In this document: positions 8,328 to 16,583 of the stretch, piece by piece | Layout of the letters: every line of letters begins with the position of its first letter | Numbering within the stretch: the first letter of the stretch is position 1 | From: Ruminococcus sp. | GTDB lineage: Bacteria > Bacillota > Clostridia > Oscillospirales > Ruminococcaceae | NCBI GenBank assembly: GCA_021199375.1 | Contig: JAJQIB010000013.1 | Coordinates: 65,646 to 118,397 of the forward strand | Direction: 5' to 3' | Length of the DNA: 52,752 bases | Notes under the pieces: generated by a model | Databases searched by the model: none | The model's input: the letters and a program-made list of their open reading frames with translations, nothing else | What the model was told of the DNA's origin: nothing | Translations under genes and position numbers: made by a program

Positions 8328-8978
8328 TCATTTCAGCTTGGTTCCGCAGTTTGAGCAAAACATAGCGTCATTATCCTCACGAGATCCACAGCTAGGACAG
8401 AAAACCGCTGTCGGGGCGCTGGGCTCCTGTGTAGGCTCCTGTGCAGGCTGCTCAATAACAGGCTTAACCTGCTCCTCCTGCTCTGCAGTAGGCTCGGTGA
8501 CAGGTGCAGACTCCTCTGCAGCAGGCTCAGGTGCATCCGTCTGCTCTGCTGTCGGCGTCTGAGGCGCTTCATAAACGTGCGCTGCTACAGGTGTCACATT
8601 AACCGGCTGAGCATTAGAAACAGCATCAACCCTTGCTCCGCACTCAGCACAGAAGGCAGCTCCGCTTGCGAGTGGCGCACCACAGCTTGCACAGCTGCGT
8701 ACTCCCTTTAGCTGCTTTAGGCTTTCATCAAGCTGCTGATTTCTGGCAATAAGCTCATCTACTCGTGCGGCAAGCTGGTTAATCTCATCATCGTTAATGG
8801 TCTCGATGTACTTAGCCTTAACAGCCGAGCCTATCTGCATCAAAAGCTTGTTTATCTCATTCCTGTTAGACGAAATTTCAGAATTCATTCTTGCGGTGTC
8901 ACGCACTTTTTCGGCTCCACTCGAAACTGCGTTTGCGCCGGAGGTCAGCTTTTCTCCAATCTTATCAAAAAATGCCAT
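8328..8978 (-). CDS. Double zinc-ribbon protein with Pro/Glu-rich linker
   Basis: The 216-residue protein has a helical, probably coiled-coil N-terminal part (about 30-92), a zinc ribbon with Cys96, Cys99, Cys110 and Cys113, a linker of about 75 residues rich in Pro, Glu, Ala and Thr, and a second ribbon with Cys194, Cys197, Cys208 and Cys211. No transmembrane segment is seen. Its function is unknown. It lies 29 bases after the SpoIID-like gene and ends at a terminator, so the two may be cotranscribed. Confidence 0.8.
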   Translation of the reverse strand: MAFFDKIGEKLTSGANAVSSGAEKVRDTARMNSEISSNRNEINKLLMQIGSAVKAKYIETINDDEINQLAARVDELIARNQQLDESLKQLKGVRSCASCGAPLASGAAFCAECGARVDAVSNAQPVNVTPVAAHVYEAPQTPTAEQTDAPEPAAEESAPVTEPTAEQEEQVKPVIEQPAQEPTQEPSAPTAVFCPSCGSREDNDAMFCSNCGTKLK

Positions 8979-9007
8979 TGTATGTATCTTCCTTTCGATT
9001 TAATAAT

Positions 9008-10528
9008 TTACTCTTCTATATCCTGGGAGTCCTGTTCTTCATCCTGTGTCTCGCTGTCAAGCTGTGTGCTTGTGTCATCATCCGAATCTGTCGAATCGGT
9101 GCTTTCATCACCCTCTGAGGTGCTGTCCTCCGCTTCTGAGGAGACCTCACTTGATGAGTAGGTATCTGAGTCAGCCACGCTTGATGAAGCGGCTGTGCTT
9201 GAATCTGTTGAGCTGTCAGCGTCACTCGATGACGAATCAGAGGCTGCTGATGATGTATCGTCGGTCTGTGAGCTTACATCATCCTCCGCTGATGTGTCTT
9301 CATCCTCCTCATCGGTCTGTCCACGTGCTACAGCCTTTGCGTTCTCGCTTGAAAGCGCTATTGTAGTATTAAGATAATAGTGACGCAGAATTTGGTCGTA
9401 GGTGTAGCCATGCTTTGCATAGTAGCAGGCTCCCCACTGAGACATTCCTACACCGTGTCCCCAGCCATAGGTCTTAAAGGTCACTTTGTTCCCGTCAAAG
9501 CTTACCGTAATCGCCTGTGACTTTAGTCCGAATGCGCTCTTAAGCTCGCTTGCGGTGATTCTCTTTTGTCCGTCAATGGTGATATAGCCTACATACTTGG
9601 TGCTGTAGATATCCTCCATGCTAAACCAATTTGATGTATCATCTGATAAAGTAATTGAGCATAGATCCTCCAAAATCTCTCTTACCTCATCAACCGTATA
9701 GACGTATTCAATGCCATAGTTTGGGTCCTCGTAGTCGTATTCGCTCACCACAGCCCTCAGATAGGGATAATACACTCCCCATATACGCTCGCTTTCAACC
9801 GAACAGCCCGCTGTAGATGCCGAGTAAACGGCGTTTATAATCTCACCGTCATAATAAACAGCCTGTCCCTCAACTGCGCTGACACATTTTTCAATCTTGC
9901 TCGGGTAGTCTGTTTTTAGTCCGACAGTCGGGGTTAGTCCTAACGAATCGTTAAATCTCAGGTAGCTGTACGCCGCAACCGCCTGTGCCTTTATTGCGTC
10001 CTCATCCCAGCTGCTGCCGATTTCGCTGTAGACCATCTCACACAAAAGCTCGTGCGCATTAAGCGTCTGCTTGGTGCCGCTTATAATATCATTCACAGTG
10101 TAATACTCACTCGCTACGCTTCTCGTTTCGGTGAAGTTGAGCGGATCCGGCTGTGGGTCATAGATGGTGGTGGTGTCGTCCTCATACACAGCCTCAAATG
10201 TAGTGTCCGTAAGCTCGGTTTCTGAGTCGTAGGCGTCCTCCTTGACGAGCATAGTGTATTCATCAAGGCTCGCCTTGCTCACGCCTGTGACCTCAGGCAG
10301 GTCGATTGCTGAGAGGGTATCCGCCGCACTTATCTCGACATCCTCGTACACGGTTACAGCGGTGTCCTGAGACTCATCCGCTTCAGTCTGCTGAGCAGGA
10401 TTGGGATCTGCGTGAGTAATCACCGGCTCCTTTTGTGTGAGCATAAAAACTCCGTTTGCCGCAATAAGTCCAACTCCGGCAACAAATGAAGCTGTTTGAG
10501 CAATTGCTCTTTTTACCAATATGTTCAT
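9008..10528 (-). CDS. SpoIID/LytB-domain protein
   Basis: SpoIID enzymes are lytic transglycosylases that degrade denuded glycan strands during spore engulfment. The 506-residue protein has one N-terminal membrane anchor (about 8-30), a linker, a SpoIID domain (about 163-390) with DEDAIKAQAVAAYSYLRF and GWGHGVGMSQWGA, and a C-terminal tail of about 110 residues made nearly only of Ser, Asp, Glu and Thr. The tail is absent from classical SpoIID, so this may be a wall-remodelling paralogue rather than the engulfment enzyme. The ATG at 10528 follows GAGGAG; the in-frame codons upstream have no ribosome site. Confidence 0.88.
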   Translation of the reverse strand: MNILVKRAIAQTASFVAGVGLIAANGVFMLTQKEPVITHADPNPAQQTEADESQDTAVTVYEDVEISAADTLSAIDLPEVTGVSKASLDEYTMLVKEDAYDSETELTDTTFEAVYEDDTTTIYDPQPDPLNFTETRSVASEYYTVNDIISGTKQTLNAHELLCEMVYSEIGSSWDEDAIKAQAVAAYSYLRFNDSLGLTPTVGLKTDYPSKIEKCVSAVEGQAVYYDGEIINAVYSASTAGCSVESERIWGVYYPYLRAVVSEYDYEDPNYGIEYVYTVDEVREILEDLCSITLSDDTSNWFSMEDIYSTKYVGYITIDGQKRITASELKSAFGLKSQAITVSFDGNKVTFKTYGWGHGVGMSQWGACYYAKHGYTYDQILRHYYLNTTIALSSENAKAVARGQTDEEDEDTSAEDDVSSQTDDTSSAASDSSSSDADSSTDSSTAASSSVADSDTYSSSEVSSEAEDSTSEGDESTDSTDSDDDTSTQLDSETQDEEQDSQDIEE

Positions 10529-10574
10529 AATAACTCCTCTTGTAGATTCACAAATGAAAAAGGGGTATAAATTA

Positions 10575-10602
10575 ATTATATCACAATACGCCAAAAAGTC
10601 AA
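10575..10602 (-). promoter_or_regulatory. Sigma-A-type promoter of the SpoIID-like gene
   Basis: On the minus strand TTGACT (10597-10602), a 16-base spacer and TATAAT (10575-10580) lie about 45 bases upstream of the start. The -35 box is embedded in the terminator of the preceding gene. Confidence 0.6.
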
Positions 10603-10631
10603 GGAGGAATTTTTCCTTCCCTGACTTTTAT
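10592..10631 (-). terminator. Terminator of the SleB-like gene
   Basis: An imperfect stem (AAAAGTCAAGGAGG from 10594 with CCTTCCCTGACTTTT up to 10629) is followed on the minus strand by T-rich sequence, 25-60 bases past the stop codon. Confidence 0.7.
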
Positions 10632-10654
10632 TTTACAACGCCTTGAATCAGACG

Positions 10655-11782
10655 TTACTTAAAGAATCTCTGTCCGTCAATCTCCATGCAGAAGGTCAGC
10701 GACTCAAACCATGATGCCGACGAGCCTGAGCAGTACTTAGGAGCGTAGTAGTAAACTGCTCCGTTAGTGTTATCCTCTCCTGCGAGCGCACGCTTTGCGC
10801 AGTCGATGGTGCTCTGTGACGGAGTGTTCGTTCCGTTGTAGTAGCCCGAAATTGCGGTAAACTGATTTGCCTGAGTCAGCACTCCTGATATGGTGTTCGG
10901 AAAGCTTGAGGACTTGACACGGTTGATTATAACATTTGCAACCGCAATCTTGCTGTCGCTTGAGCAGTCACCAACCTCACCCTGAAGCACATAGCAGAGC
11001 ATATCAAACTCCTCATCAGTGTACGAGATAACATCGGTAGAGGTCTCCTCCTCAGTCTCCTCCTCGGCTTCTTCAGCCTCAGGAGCTTCGGTGGTGGTGT
11101 ACTTCTTCATGCAATAGCCTACCTCGCCATCAACCTTGATTTCATACCAGCTATCGGTATATCCGGTAACCTCAAGCTCCTCTCCCTCAGCTAAAACCGT
11201 GATAAGCTCACCATCAGTCGAGGGCTCCTCACGCATATTCACCTTTGATGAGGTGTATACCGTCTTTGAGCAGGACTTTATTGCTACCTCCTCATCATCT
11301 GCAGATGAGGTATCATCGCTTGTCTTTACAGCTGCTACCGTCTTAGCGGCTGCCGTTGTTGCCGCCGTTGTTGTGGTGGTAGTGGTTGACTTTTTAGTTG
11401 TAGCTGCCGCCTCAGTTGTTTCCTTAGTTGTTGTTTTAGCGGCAGTAGTTGTGGTCGTAGTTGTTTCTGTAGCCTTTACGGTCTCTAAAACCAGGTCATA
11501 CTCTTCAATGCCTGCTTTTTTCCATGTCTCTACAGCCTGTGAGGTGGTTGTAGTCTGACTCTCAGCCGACTTAACCTCTGCTGTAGCTGTTGTCGTGGTC
11601 GAAGCTGTCTTTTCATCATTCGTGGGGATACTCCTTCCGCCAACGAGAGCATATATGCCTACAATACCTACTGCTACAGCAGCAACAGTTCCTAATGCGA
11701 GGAACCTTCCTGCCTTCTTTACGAGAGAAATCTCGACAGTATTCTCATCGGTAATCCTAGCTTCAAATCGTTTTAGCTTCAT
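10655..11782 (-). CDS. SleB-like cell-wall (spore cortex) hydrolase with SH3b domain
   Basis: The 375-residue protein has a membrane anchor (about 27-48), a Thr/Ala/Lys-rich low-complexity stretch (about 58-165), a bacterial SH3 domain (about 175-230, VNMREEPSTDGELITVL) and a C-terminal hydrolase_2/SleB domain (about 255-375) with LQGEVGD, VANVIINRV, FPNTISGVL and NQFTA. SleB enzymes are cortex-lytic transglycosylases that act at germination. It lacks the PG_binding_1 domain of Bacillus SleB. Its usual partner ypeB is not adjacent but lies 5 kb away at 16.6 kb. The start has only a weak ribosome site (GGAAAGG, 14 bases). Confidence 0.85.
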   Translation of the reverse strand: MKLKRFEARITDENTVEISLVKKAGRFLALGTVAAVAVGIVGIYALVGGRSIPTNDEKTASTTTTATAEVKSAESQTTTTSQAVETWKKAGIEEYDLVLETVKATETTTTTTTAAKTTTKETTEAAATTKKSTTTTTTTAATTAAAKTVAAVKTSDDTSSADDEEVAIKSCSKTVYTSSKVNMREEPSTDGELITVLAEGEELEVTGYTDSWYEIKVDGEVGYCMKKYTTTEAPEAEEAEEETEEETSTDVISYTDEEFDMLCYVLQGEVGDCSSDSKIAVANVIINRVKSSSFPNTISGVLTQANQFTAISGYYNGTNTPSQSTIDCAKRALAGEDNTNGAVYYYAPKYCSGSSASWFESLTFCMEIDGQRFFK

Positions 11783-11803
11783 TATGTATCACATTGCCTT
11801 TCC

Positions 11804-11850
11804 GACAGCGTTAAGCTGTCACTATCCGTAATTGTGAGAGGATTACGGAT
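11804..11850 (-). promoter_or_regulatory. Two hairpins between srtB and the SleB-like gene
   Basis: GACAGC (11804-11809) pairs with GCTGTC (11815-11820), and ATCCGTAAT (11824-11832) pairs with ATTACGGAT (11842-11850). There is no T run, so these are more likely mRNA hairpins or protein sites than a terminator. The first ends next to the weak ribosome site of the SleB-like gene. Confidence 0.5.
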
Positions 11851-11876
11851 TTTAAATCCTTTGGGGTAGCCTTCGC

Positions 11877-12938
11877 TTAGTAGCTCCAGCCAAGATATTT
11901 TTTGTTGTTTCCCCAAACATTGCGCCATACCTGGGGAAAGTAAATATCCTGATCGTCCTTTTCCTCATAGGAAGCAAGAATCGCTTCCTTATCATCGCTT
12001 TCGTCAAGCTTCTTTGCAACTATTACCCATCTCATATTGGCAACCTCGTTTGAGCAGGTCGAAAGTGTAATGTAGTCGTCATCCTCCTCGCAGACAACAT
12101 CGCACGAGTACCATGAAGCCTTCGTAATGTTATCCAGCCAGGTGTCGAACTTGTAATCGCCCTGATCAAAATTGCGGTAACGCCAGTAGTCAAACAGCTG
12201 TCCGTTATCCTGAGATTCGGTAATCGCCGCTACAAAGCAGCTTACTATTACGTATTCCTCATTACTGTCATAAATTGTGTTAAACTCGATTATCGGATAT
12301 TTCTTTAGAAAATCCACACCGCTCTTGTACTCCGCAAGATGAGTGAACGATGTTCCGAGCTTTCTCATGTGGTGACCATAAATCGTAATATTATCGGCTT
12401 GTCCGTTTTCGTCAATCGGTATAACGTAGTCAGCGTAAATGCTTCCTGACTCGTAATACTCCTTGTCGATATTATGGGTAAGGTAGTAGTCGTTATCGTC
12501 ATGCTGTAAAACGGGATAATTGATGTACTCATCGCCGTCAGAATCCACAAATCCGGGAATCTTGATCCAGCCGACAACCTCTTCATTTCTTTCGAGCAGC
12601 TCCTTAGCCCAATCCTGTACTACTCTTTCCTCCGACTCAGGCTCATCATTTTCGTTCTCGCTTGTTTCCTTGTCGAAATTGATGTCGTCCGTGAAGTCAG
12701 GCTCAAGCGACTGAACCTGTGCGGTGTACTCAAGCGTATCCTTATCGGTTTCCAAAAAGTCGGTAATCTGATTTAAGGACACACAGAACAGTGCGATAGA
12801 TCCTACGAAAATAATCTTTCTTATAACCTCGGACGCGTGATCGCCCTTCCATGGAATGAAATATTTAAGAAATCTTATGAAAAAGTTCGTGTTATCGGCT
12901 TCCTTATCAACACCGATTGTTTCATTGGTCATAGACAT
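11877..12938 (-). CDS. srtB: Class B sortase
   Basis: Sortases cleave a sorting signal and join surface proteins to peptidoglycan or pilus subunits. The 353-residue protein has an N-terminal membrane segment (about 38-56), a linker and a SrtB catalytic domain with His189/His190 in IYGHHM, the nucleophile Cys295 in TLSTC and Arg303 in ANMRWVIVAK. The ATG immediately follows the stop codon of the CinA-type gene and has AAAGGAAG 8 bases upstream. The surface protein at the window start is a possible substrate, but its NPNTG motif could also belong to another sortase. Confidence 0.93.
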   Translation of the reverse strand: MSMTNETIGVDKEADNTNFFIRFLKYFIPWKGDHASEVIRKIIFVGSIALFCVSLNQITDFLETDKDTLEYTAQVQSLEPDFTDDINFDKETSENENDEPESEERVVQDWAKELLERNEEVVGWIKIPGFVDSDGDEYINYPVLQHDDNDYYLTHNIDKEYYESGSIYADYVIPIDENGQADNITIYGHHMRKLGTSFTHLAEYKSGVDFLKKYPIIEFNTIYDSNEEYVIVSCFVAAITESQDNGQLFDYWRYRNFDQGDYKFDTWLDNITKASWYSCDVVCEEDDDYITLSTCSNEVANMRWVIVAKKLDESDDKEAILASYEEKDDQDIYFPQVWRNVWGNNKKYLGWSY

Positions 12939-13571
12939 TTACTTATCTTCCTTTCTTAGGGTTTCGTCCAACAGATCTAGCAGCATCTCAAGAGCTCTGA
13001 AAACTGTCATAGTGCGAATTCCTTCTCTGTCTAATCTCCCATATTCCATTTCATTGTTAAGCCTAAGATTTTTCGTCACCGTTTTAGATCCGCCCATAAC
13101 CGATACATAAACTGTACCGACCGGCTTTTCGTTTGTTCCGCCATTGGGTCCCGCAATTCCCGTAATCGCTACTGCGTAATCGGCATCTGCAAGCTTCCTT
13201 GCGCCTATGCACATCTCACTGGCACATTCAGGCGAATAGACGGAATATTTATCAAGTGTGCTTTTAGATACTCCAAGCATTTTCATTTTCATCTCTTCGG
13301 TATAAACAACCGCAGATCCCTTGAAAACATTAGACGCACCCGACACACTCGTTATAACGGTTGAGAAGAGTCCTCCTGTGCAGCTTTCTGCCGCAGTAAG
13401 AGTCACATCGTTCTCTGACATATATTTTACAACATCGGATGCCATTCTGTCAATACTTTTTGTAACCGATTTGTCATCTTCGTTAAAATAGATAGTTTTC
13501 ACCTCCTCATTTTTGAGCAATTTGCACATATCAAAGCACCTATTTTTCGTCATATTATGAATTTGATTCAC
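12939..13571 (-). CDS. CinA C-terminal-domain protein (nicotinamide-nucleotide amidase, PncC type)
   Basis: PncC-type enzymes deamidate nicotinamide mononucleotide in NAD salvage. The core starts near residue 45 and shows TAAESCTGGL, SVSGASNVFKGSAVVYTEEMK and AITGIAGPNGGT. The N-terminal molybdopterin-like COG1058 domain of full CinA is absent. The start is uncertain: the frame opens at a GTG at 13571, with ATGs at 13553 and 13529, but none has a good ribosome site. Its stop abuts the srtB start, so the two are probably coupled. Confidence 0.85.
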   Translation of the reverse strand: MNQIHNMTKNRCFDMCKLLKNEEVKTIYFNEDDKSVTKSIDRMASDVVKYMSENDVTLTAAESCTGGLFSTVITSVSGASNVFKGSAVVYTEEMKMKMLGVSKSTLDKYSVYSPECASEMCIGARKLADADYAVAITGIAGPNGGTNEKPVGTVYVSVMGGSKTVTKNLRLNNEMEYGRLDREGIRTMTVFRALEMLLDLLDETLRKEDK

Positions 13572-13964
13572 TGTTTTAACCAGTTTACGAGTCGTGTGAA
13601 AGGCAAAAATGTAACGACTGCGTAACCGAATTTGTGGAAAAATTCACTTGACCAAAAGAGGTGGATTCCAAATTTAAGTTCACAAAATGCGCTATTTTCC
13701 GTGATTTTTCGACAATTTGAATATTTATAATAATATGTGCAACTGTACTGTTTTTAGGACTAAAAGTTACAGATTGAAATCAAAGTAACTTCTCTGTAAC
13801 CAAATTGCTGTACAAAAATTGTAACAGCAAAATTCGATGATAAAAGGCGTTGAAATATGTAAAGTGATATCGCTTGTCAGCTAAGAAAATTTTCTAGCAT
13901 CTGGAAAATCAATTCCAGAGAGAAGCCTTGAATCAGCTTATCACAAAGGCTTTATCGTCAAGCA
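13572..13964. other. Intergenic region with clustered GTAAC motifs
   Basis: No gene is seen in these 393 bases. Six GTAAC/GTTAC pentamers occur at 13611, 13622, 13766 (reverse), 13785, 13796 and 13821. Two pairs are direct repeats with the same 11-base period, GTAAC-N6-GTAAC (13611-13626 and 13785-13800). A hairpin TTGCTGT/ACAGCAA spans 13805-13830. The spacing resembles sites of OmpR/PhoB-type response regulators, which is inference only. Confidence 0.5.
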
Positions 13965-15158
13965 TTAGATATTGACATTTTGCTCTCCGCAGCGTATCAG
14001 CTTAAACGTTGTGTTTTCAACAGCCTGAGCAAGCATAGGCTCAAAATCAAACTGAGCCTGACCGCTTTCAACCTCCGCTAGACTAGGCTTTGTTTTCGGA
14101 TGCTTTGGTGTGAACACGGTGCAGCAATCCTCATAGGGAAGTATCGACGTATCAAAGGTATCAATTTTGCGTGCAATCTCGACAATTTCAGACTTATCAA
14201 GTCCTATACAGGGACGAAAAACCGGCATATGACAAGCAGCATCGGTACAAACCATCGCTCCCATCGTCTGACTTGCAACCTGACCCATGCTCTCACCCGT
14301 GATTAAGCAGGTTAGCTGCTCCTTTTCACAGATGCGCTGAGCAATTTCCATCATGAGTCGGCGCATGATAATCGTAAATAGCTCCTCGGGGCAATTCTCC
14401 TTGATTGCGACCTGAATATCCGTAAAGGGAACACAGTGAAAGGCAATATCGCCGCAATAAAGCGAAATCTCCTCCGCAAGCCTTTCAACCTTTAGCCTTG
14501 CACGCTCTGAGGTGTAGGGCGGAGCCTCAAAGTGAATGGCTTGAATCTGTACGCCACGCTTTGCCATCATGTAGCCTGCAACAGGCGAATCTATTCCGCC
14601 TGACAGCAAAAGCAATCCCCTGCCGCTAGTTCCCACCGGCAAGCCTCCAGCACCGTCAAACTTCATGGCATTTACAAAGGCATTTTTTTCACGAATCTCA
14701 ACCGTCACCACAACGTCAGGATTATGAACATCAACCGAAAGATGTGGAAAGGCTTCGAGTATAGTGTGCCCAAGCTCGGTACAAATCTCAGGCGACTTAT
14801 ATGGAAAGCTCTTATCAGCACGCTTAGCCTCAACCTTGAAGGTTTTGGCATCCTCAAGAGCATCGCTTAGATAATCTGTCGTGTCGTTTAGTATTGCATC
14901 GAGTGACTTGTCAAGCTCGATAGCTTTGCACATCTTAACTATTCCGAAAATGTGCCCCACCTGCTCTAAAATCTCATCCATATCAATGTCATCATCAAGC
15001 GGCGAGATATAAAGCGTTGACTGTGAGCGAAAATAGTCAAATCTGCCAAATCGCTTGAGTCTGCGCTTGACGTTTTTAACCAGCACACTCTCAAACGTAG
15101 ACTTGTTTAACCCCTTTAGTGCAATTTCGCCGTACTTACATAAAATAATTTCCTTCAA
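13965..15158 (-). CDS. thiI: tRNA 4-thiouridine synthase ThiI
   Basis: ThiI adenylates U8 of tRNA and transfers sulfur to give 4-thiouridine; it can also take part in thiamine thiazole synthesis. The protein (397 residues) has an N-terminal ferredoxin-like/THUMP part and a PP-loop ATPase domain with LLLLSGGIDSPVAGYMMAKRG. No C-terminal rhodanese domain is present, as usual in Firmicutes. A TTG at 15158 is preferred: GGAGG lies 7 bases before it and the protein then begins MKEIILCKYGEIALKG like its relatives, while the ATG two codons earlier is only 1-2 bases from that ribosome site. The sulfur donor is probably encoded next door. Confidence 0.95.
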   Translation of the reverse strand: MKEIILCKYGEIALKGLNKSTFESVLVKNVKRRLKRFGRFDYFRSQSTLYISPLDDDIDMDEILEQVGHIFGIVKMCKAIELDKSLDAILNDTTDYLSDALEDAKTFKVEAKRADKSFPYKSPEICTELGHTILEAFPHLSVDVHNPDVVVTVEIREKNAFVNAMKFDGAGGLPVGTSGRGLLLLSGGIDSPVAGYMMAKRGVQIQAIHFEAPPYTSERARLKVERLAEEISLYCGDIAFHCVPFTDIQVAIKENCPEELFTIIMRRLMMEIAQRICEKEQLTCLITGESMGQVASQTMGAMVCTDAACHMPVFRPCIGLDKSEIVEIARKIDTFDTSILPYEDCCTVFTPKHPKTKPSLAEVESGQAQFDFEPMLAQAVENTTFKLIRCGEQNVNI

Positions 15159-15231
15159 AATCATCCCTCCAAAAAATTGTCGAAATATGTAGCTATATAT
15201 ATTTAAAAGGTATAAAACATATGTTCCTGAA

Positions 15232-16359
15232 TTATTTCACCTCAATCAAGGTGCCTTGAGCCTCCTTAAGAGCATCAATCAGAATGTCAATTTCATCAAT
15301 TGTGTTTTCGTGTGAAAAGCTTACACGAAGTGTCGAATCTGCTATTTCATCACGAATGTGAAGCTCGCTTAGAACAGAGCTTTTCTTGCCCTTTGAGCAG
15401 GCGGAGCCGCTCGATACGCATATTCCCTTACTCTCAAGGAAATGCAGCATAACCTCACTTCTTAGATGCGCAATCGAAATGCTGTTGACATAGGGCGAGC
15501 CATCAGCTGGCGAATTTACTCCGCCGCCATCAAGCTCAAGCACTCTCTCACGCAGGTAGGAAGAGAGCTGCTTGACATGGTCGAATCTTTCGTCCGTATT
15601 TTTGGACAGTTGCTCGACAGCTGCCCCAAAGGCTGAAATAAGCGGTACCGACTCGGTGCCCGAGCGAAAGCCACGCTCCTGACCACCACCGTAAAGCAGA
15701 GGAGATATATGCACGCCCTTACGAACATAAAGCGCGCCTATTCCCTTCGGAGCGTGAACCTTATGACCGCTGAGCGAAATCATATCAGCGTGCAGGCTCT
15801 TAGCCTTTACAGAAAGCTTTAGATATCCCTGAACCATGTCGCAATGCGTCAGTGTAGTCGGATATTTTTTCTTGATACGCTTAAAAGCATCTGAAATTGG
15901 CAGAATAGTGCCGGTTTCATTATTGCAAAGCATACAGGTCACAAGACAGGTGTTATCATCCACCGCACCAACGATATCATCGGCATGAAATCCATCCTCA
16001 CGTGGAGAAATACGCACAATTTCAAATCCCTGCTCCTCTAAAATCCTACAAGGCTGTGAAACTGCCGGGTGCTCAACCGAGGTAGTTACAATTTTCCGCT
16101 TGCGCTTACCAAGCGTTCGAGCTGCGCCAAAAATCGCTGTATTATCAGCCTCAGTAGCACCTGATGTAAAGTAAATCTCATCACCTAATGCTCCAATCGA
16201 TGAGGCAATTTGCATTCGAGCCTTATTTACAAGCTGCTCAGCATCAAGACCGAGCTTATGTAAGGACGATGGATTTCCAAAGCTTAAAAGTGCAGCATTC
16301 AGCGCCTTTATACTCTCATCAAGCGGTTTTGTTGTAGCTGCGTTATCAAAGTAAATCAT
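15232..16359 (-). CDS. iscS: Cysteine desulfurase (IscS/NifZ type)
   Basis: This PLP enzyme takes sulfur from cysteine and passes it on as a persulfide. The 375-residue protein begins MIYFDNAATTKP and has the PLP lysine in SLSGHKVHAPKG and the active cysteine in SSGSACSKGKK. It lies 73 bases upstream of thiI on the same strand, matching the nifZ-thiI pair of Bacillus, so its main job here is likely sulfur supply for 4-thiouridine. A role in iron-sulfur assembly cannot be excluded, and the symbol denotes the family. Confidence 0.93.
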   Translation of the reverse strand: MIYFDNAATTKPLDESIKALNAALLSFGNPSSLHKLGLDAEQLVNKARMQIASSIGALGDEIYFTSGATEADNTAIFGAARTLGKRKRKIVTTSVEHPAVSQPCRILEEQGFEIVRISPREDGFHADDIVGAVDDNTCLVTCMLCNNETGTILPISDAFKRIKKKYPTTLTHCDMVQGYLKLSVKAKSLHADMISLSGHKVHAPKGIGALYVRKGVHISPLLYGGGQERGFRSGTESVPLISAFGAAVEQLSKNTDERFDHVKQLSSYLRERVLELDGGGVNSPADGSPYVNSISIAHLRSEVMLHFLESKGICVSSGSACSKGKKSSVLSELHIRDEIADSTLRVSFSHENTIDEIDILIDALKEAQGTLIEVK

Positions 16360-16416
16360 AGCAAGCTCCTTTCAAGGATGCACCTCATTCCAAAGAATAA
16401 GAGACATCATGCATCT

Positions 16417-16445
16417 ATTATAACATATTTGAGCGAAAAAAGCAA
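16417..16445 (-). promoter_or_regulatory. Probable promoter of the cysteine desulfurase-thiI operon
   Basis: A perfect TATAAT (minus strand, 16417-16422) lies 58 bases upstream of the start codon. The -35 box at 17 bases is TTGCTT (16440-16445), which is weak. Confidence 0.5.
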
Positions 16446-16499
16446 ATTATTTAGGATAAAAAAAGAGAAAACGGATAAAATAATTTTTAGAAGAATATA

Positions 16500-16546
16500 T
16501 GTACAATATTTCGTACAGTAAAATTAGCAGTACGCGTTTTTGTACT
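16500..16546 (+). promoter_or_regulatory. Two tandem GTAC-N8-GTAC palindromes upstream of ypeB
   Basis: TGTAC-N8-GTACA (16500-16517) and AGTAC-N8-GTACT (16529-16546) share the same 18-bp architecture and are 29 bases apart. They sit 38-84 bases upstream of the ypeB start, in the divergent region with the cysteine desulfurase gene. Such paired palindromes are typical of repressor operators; the regulator is unknown. Confidence 0.5.
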
Positions 16547-16583
16547 AAATTAATATCTAAAAAATCAAAAGGAATGTAACAAA

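Noticed and set aside
11136-11558. A 140-codon plus-strand open frame
   Set aside because: It is the mirror of the Thr/Ala-rich segment and SH3 domain of the SleB-like gene and has no ribosome site.
12939-13571. Full-length CinA
   Set aside because: Only the C-terminal amidase domain is present; there is no room for the N-terminal domain and no frame for it upstream.
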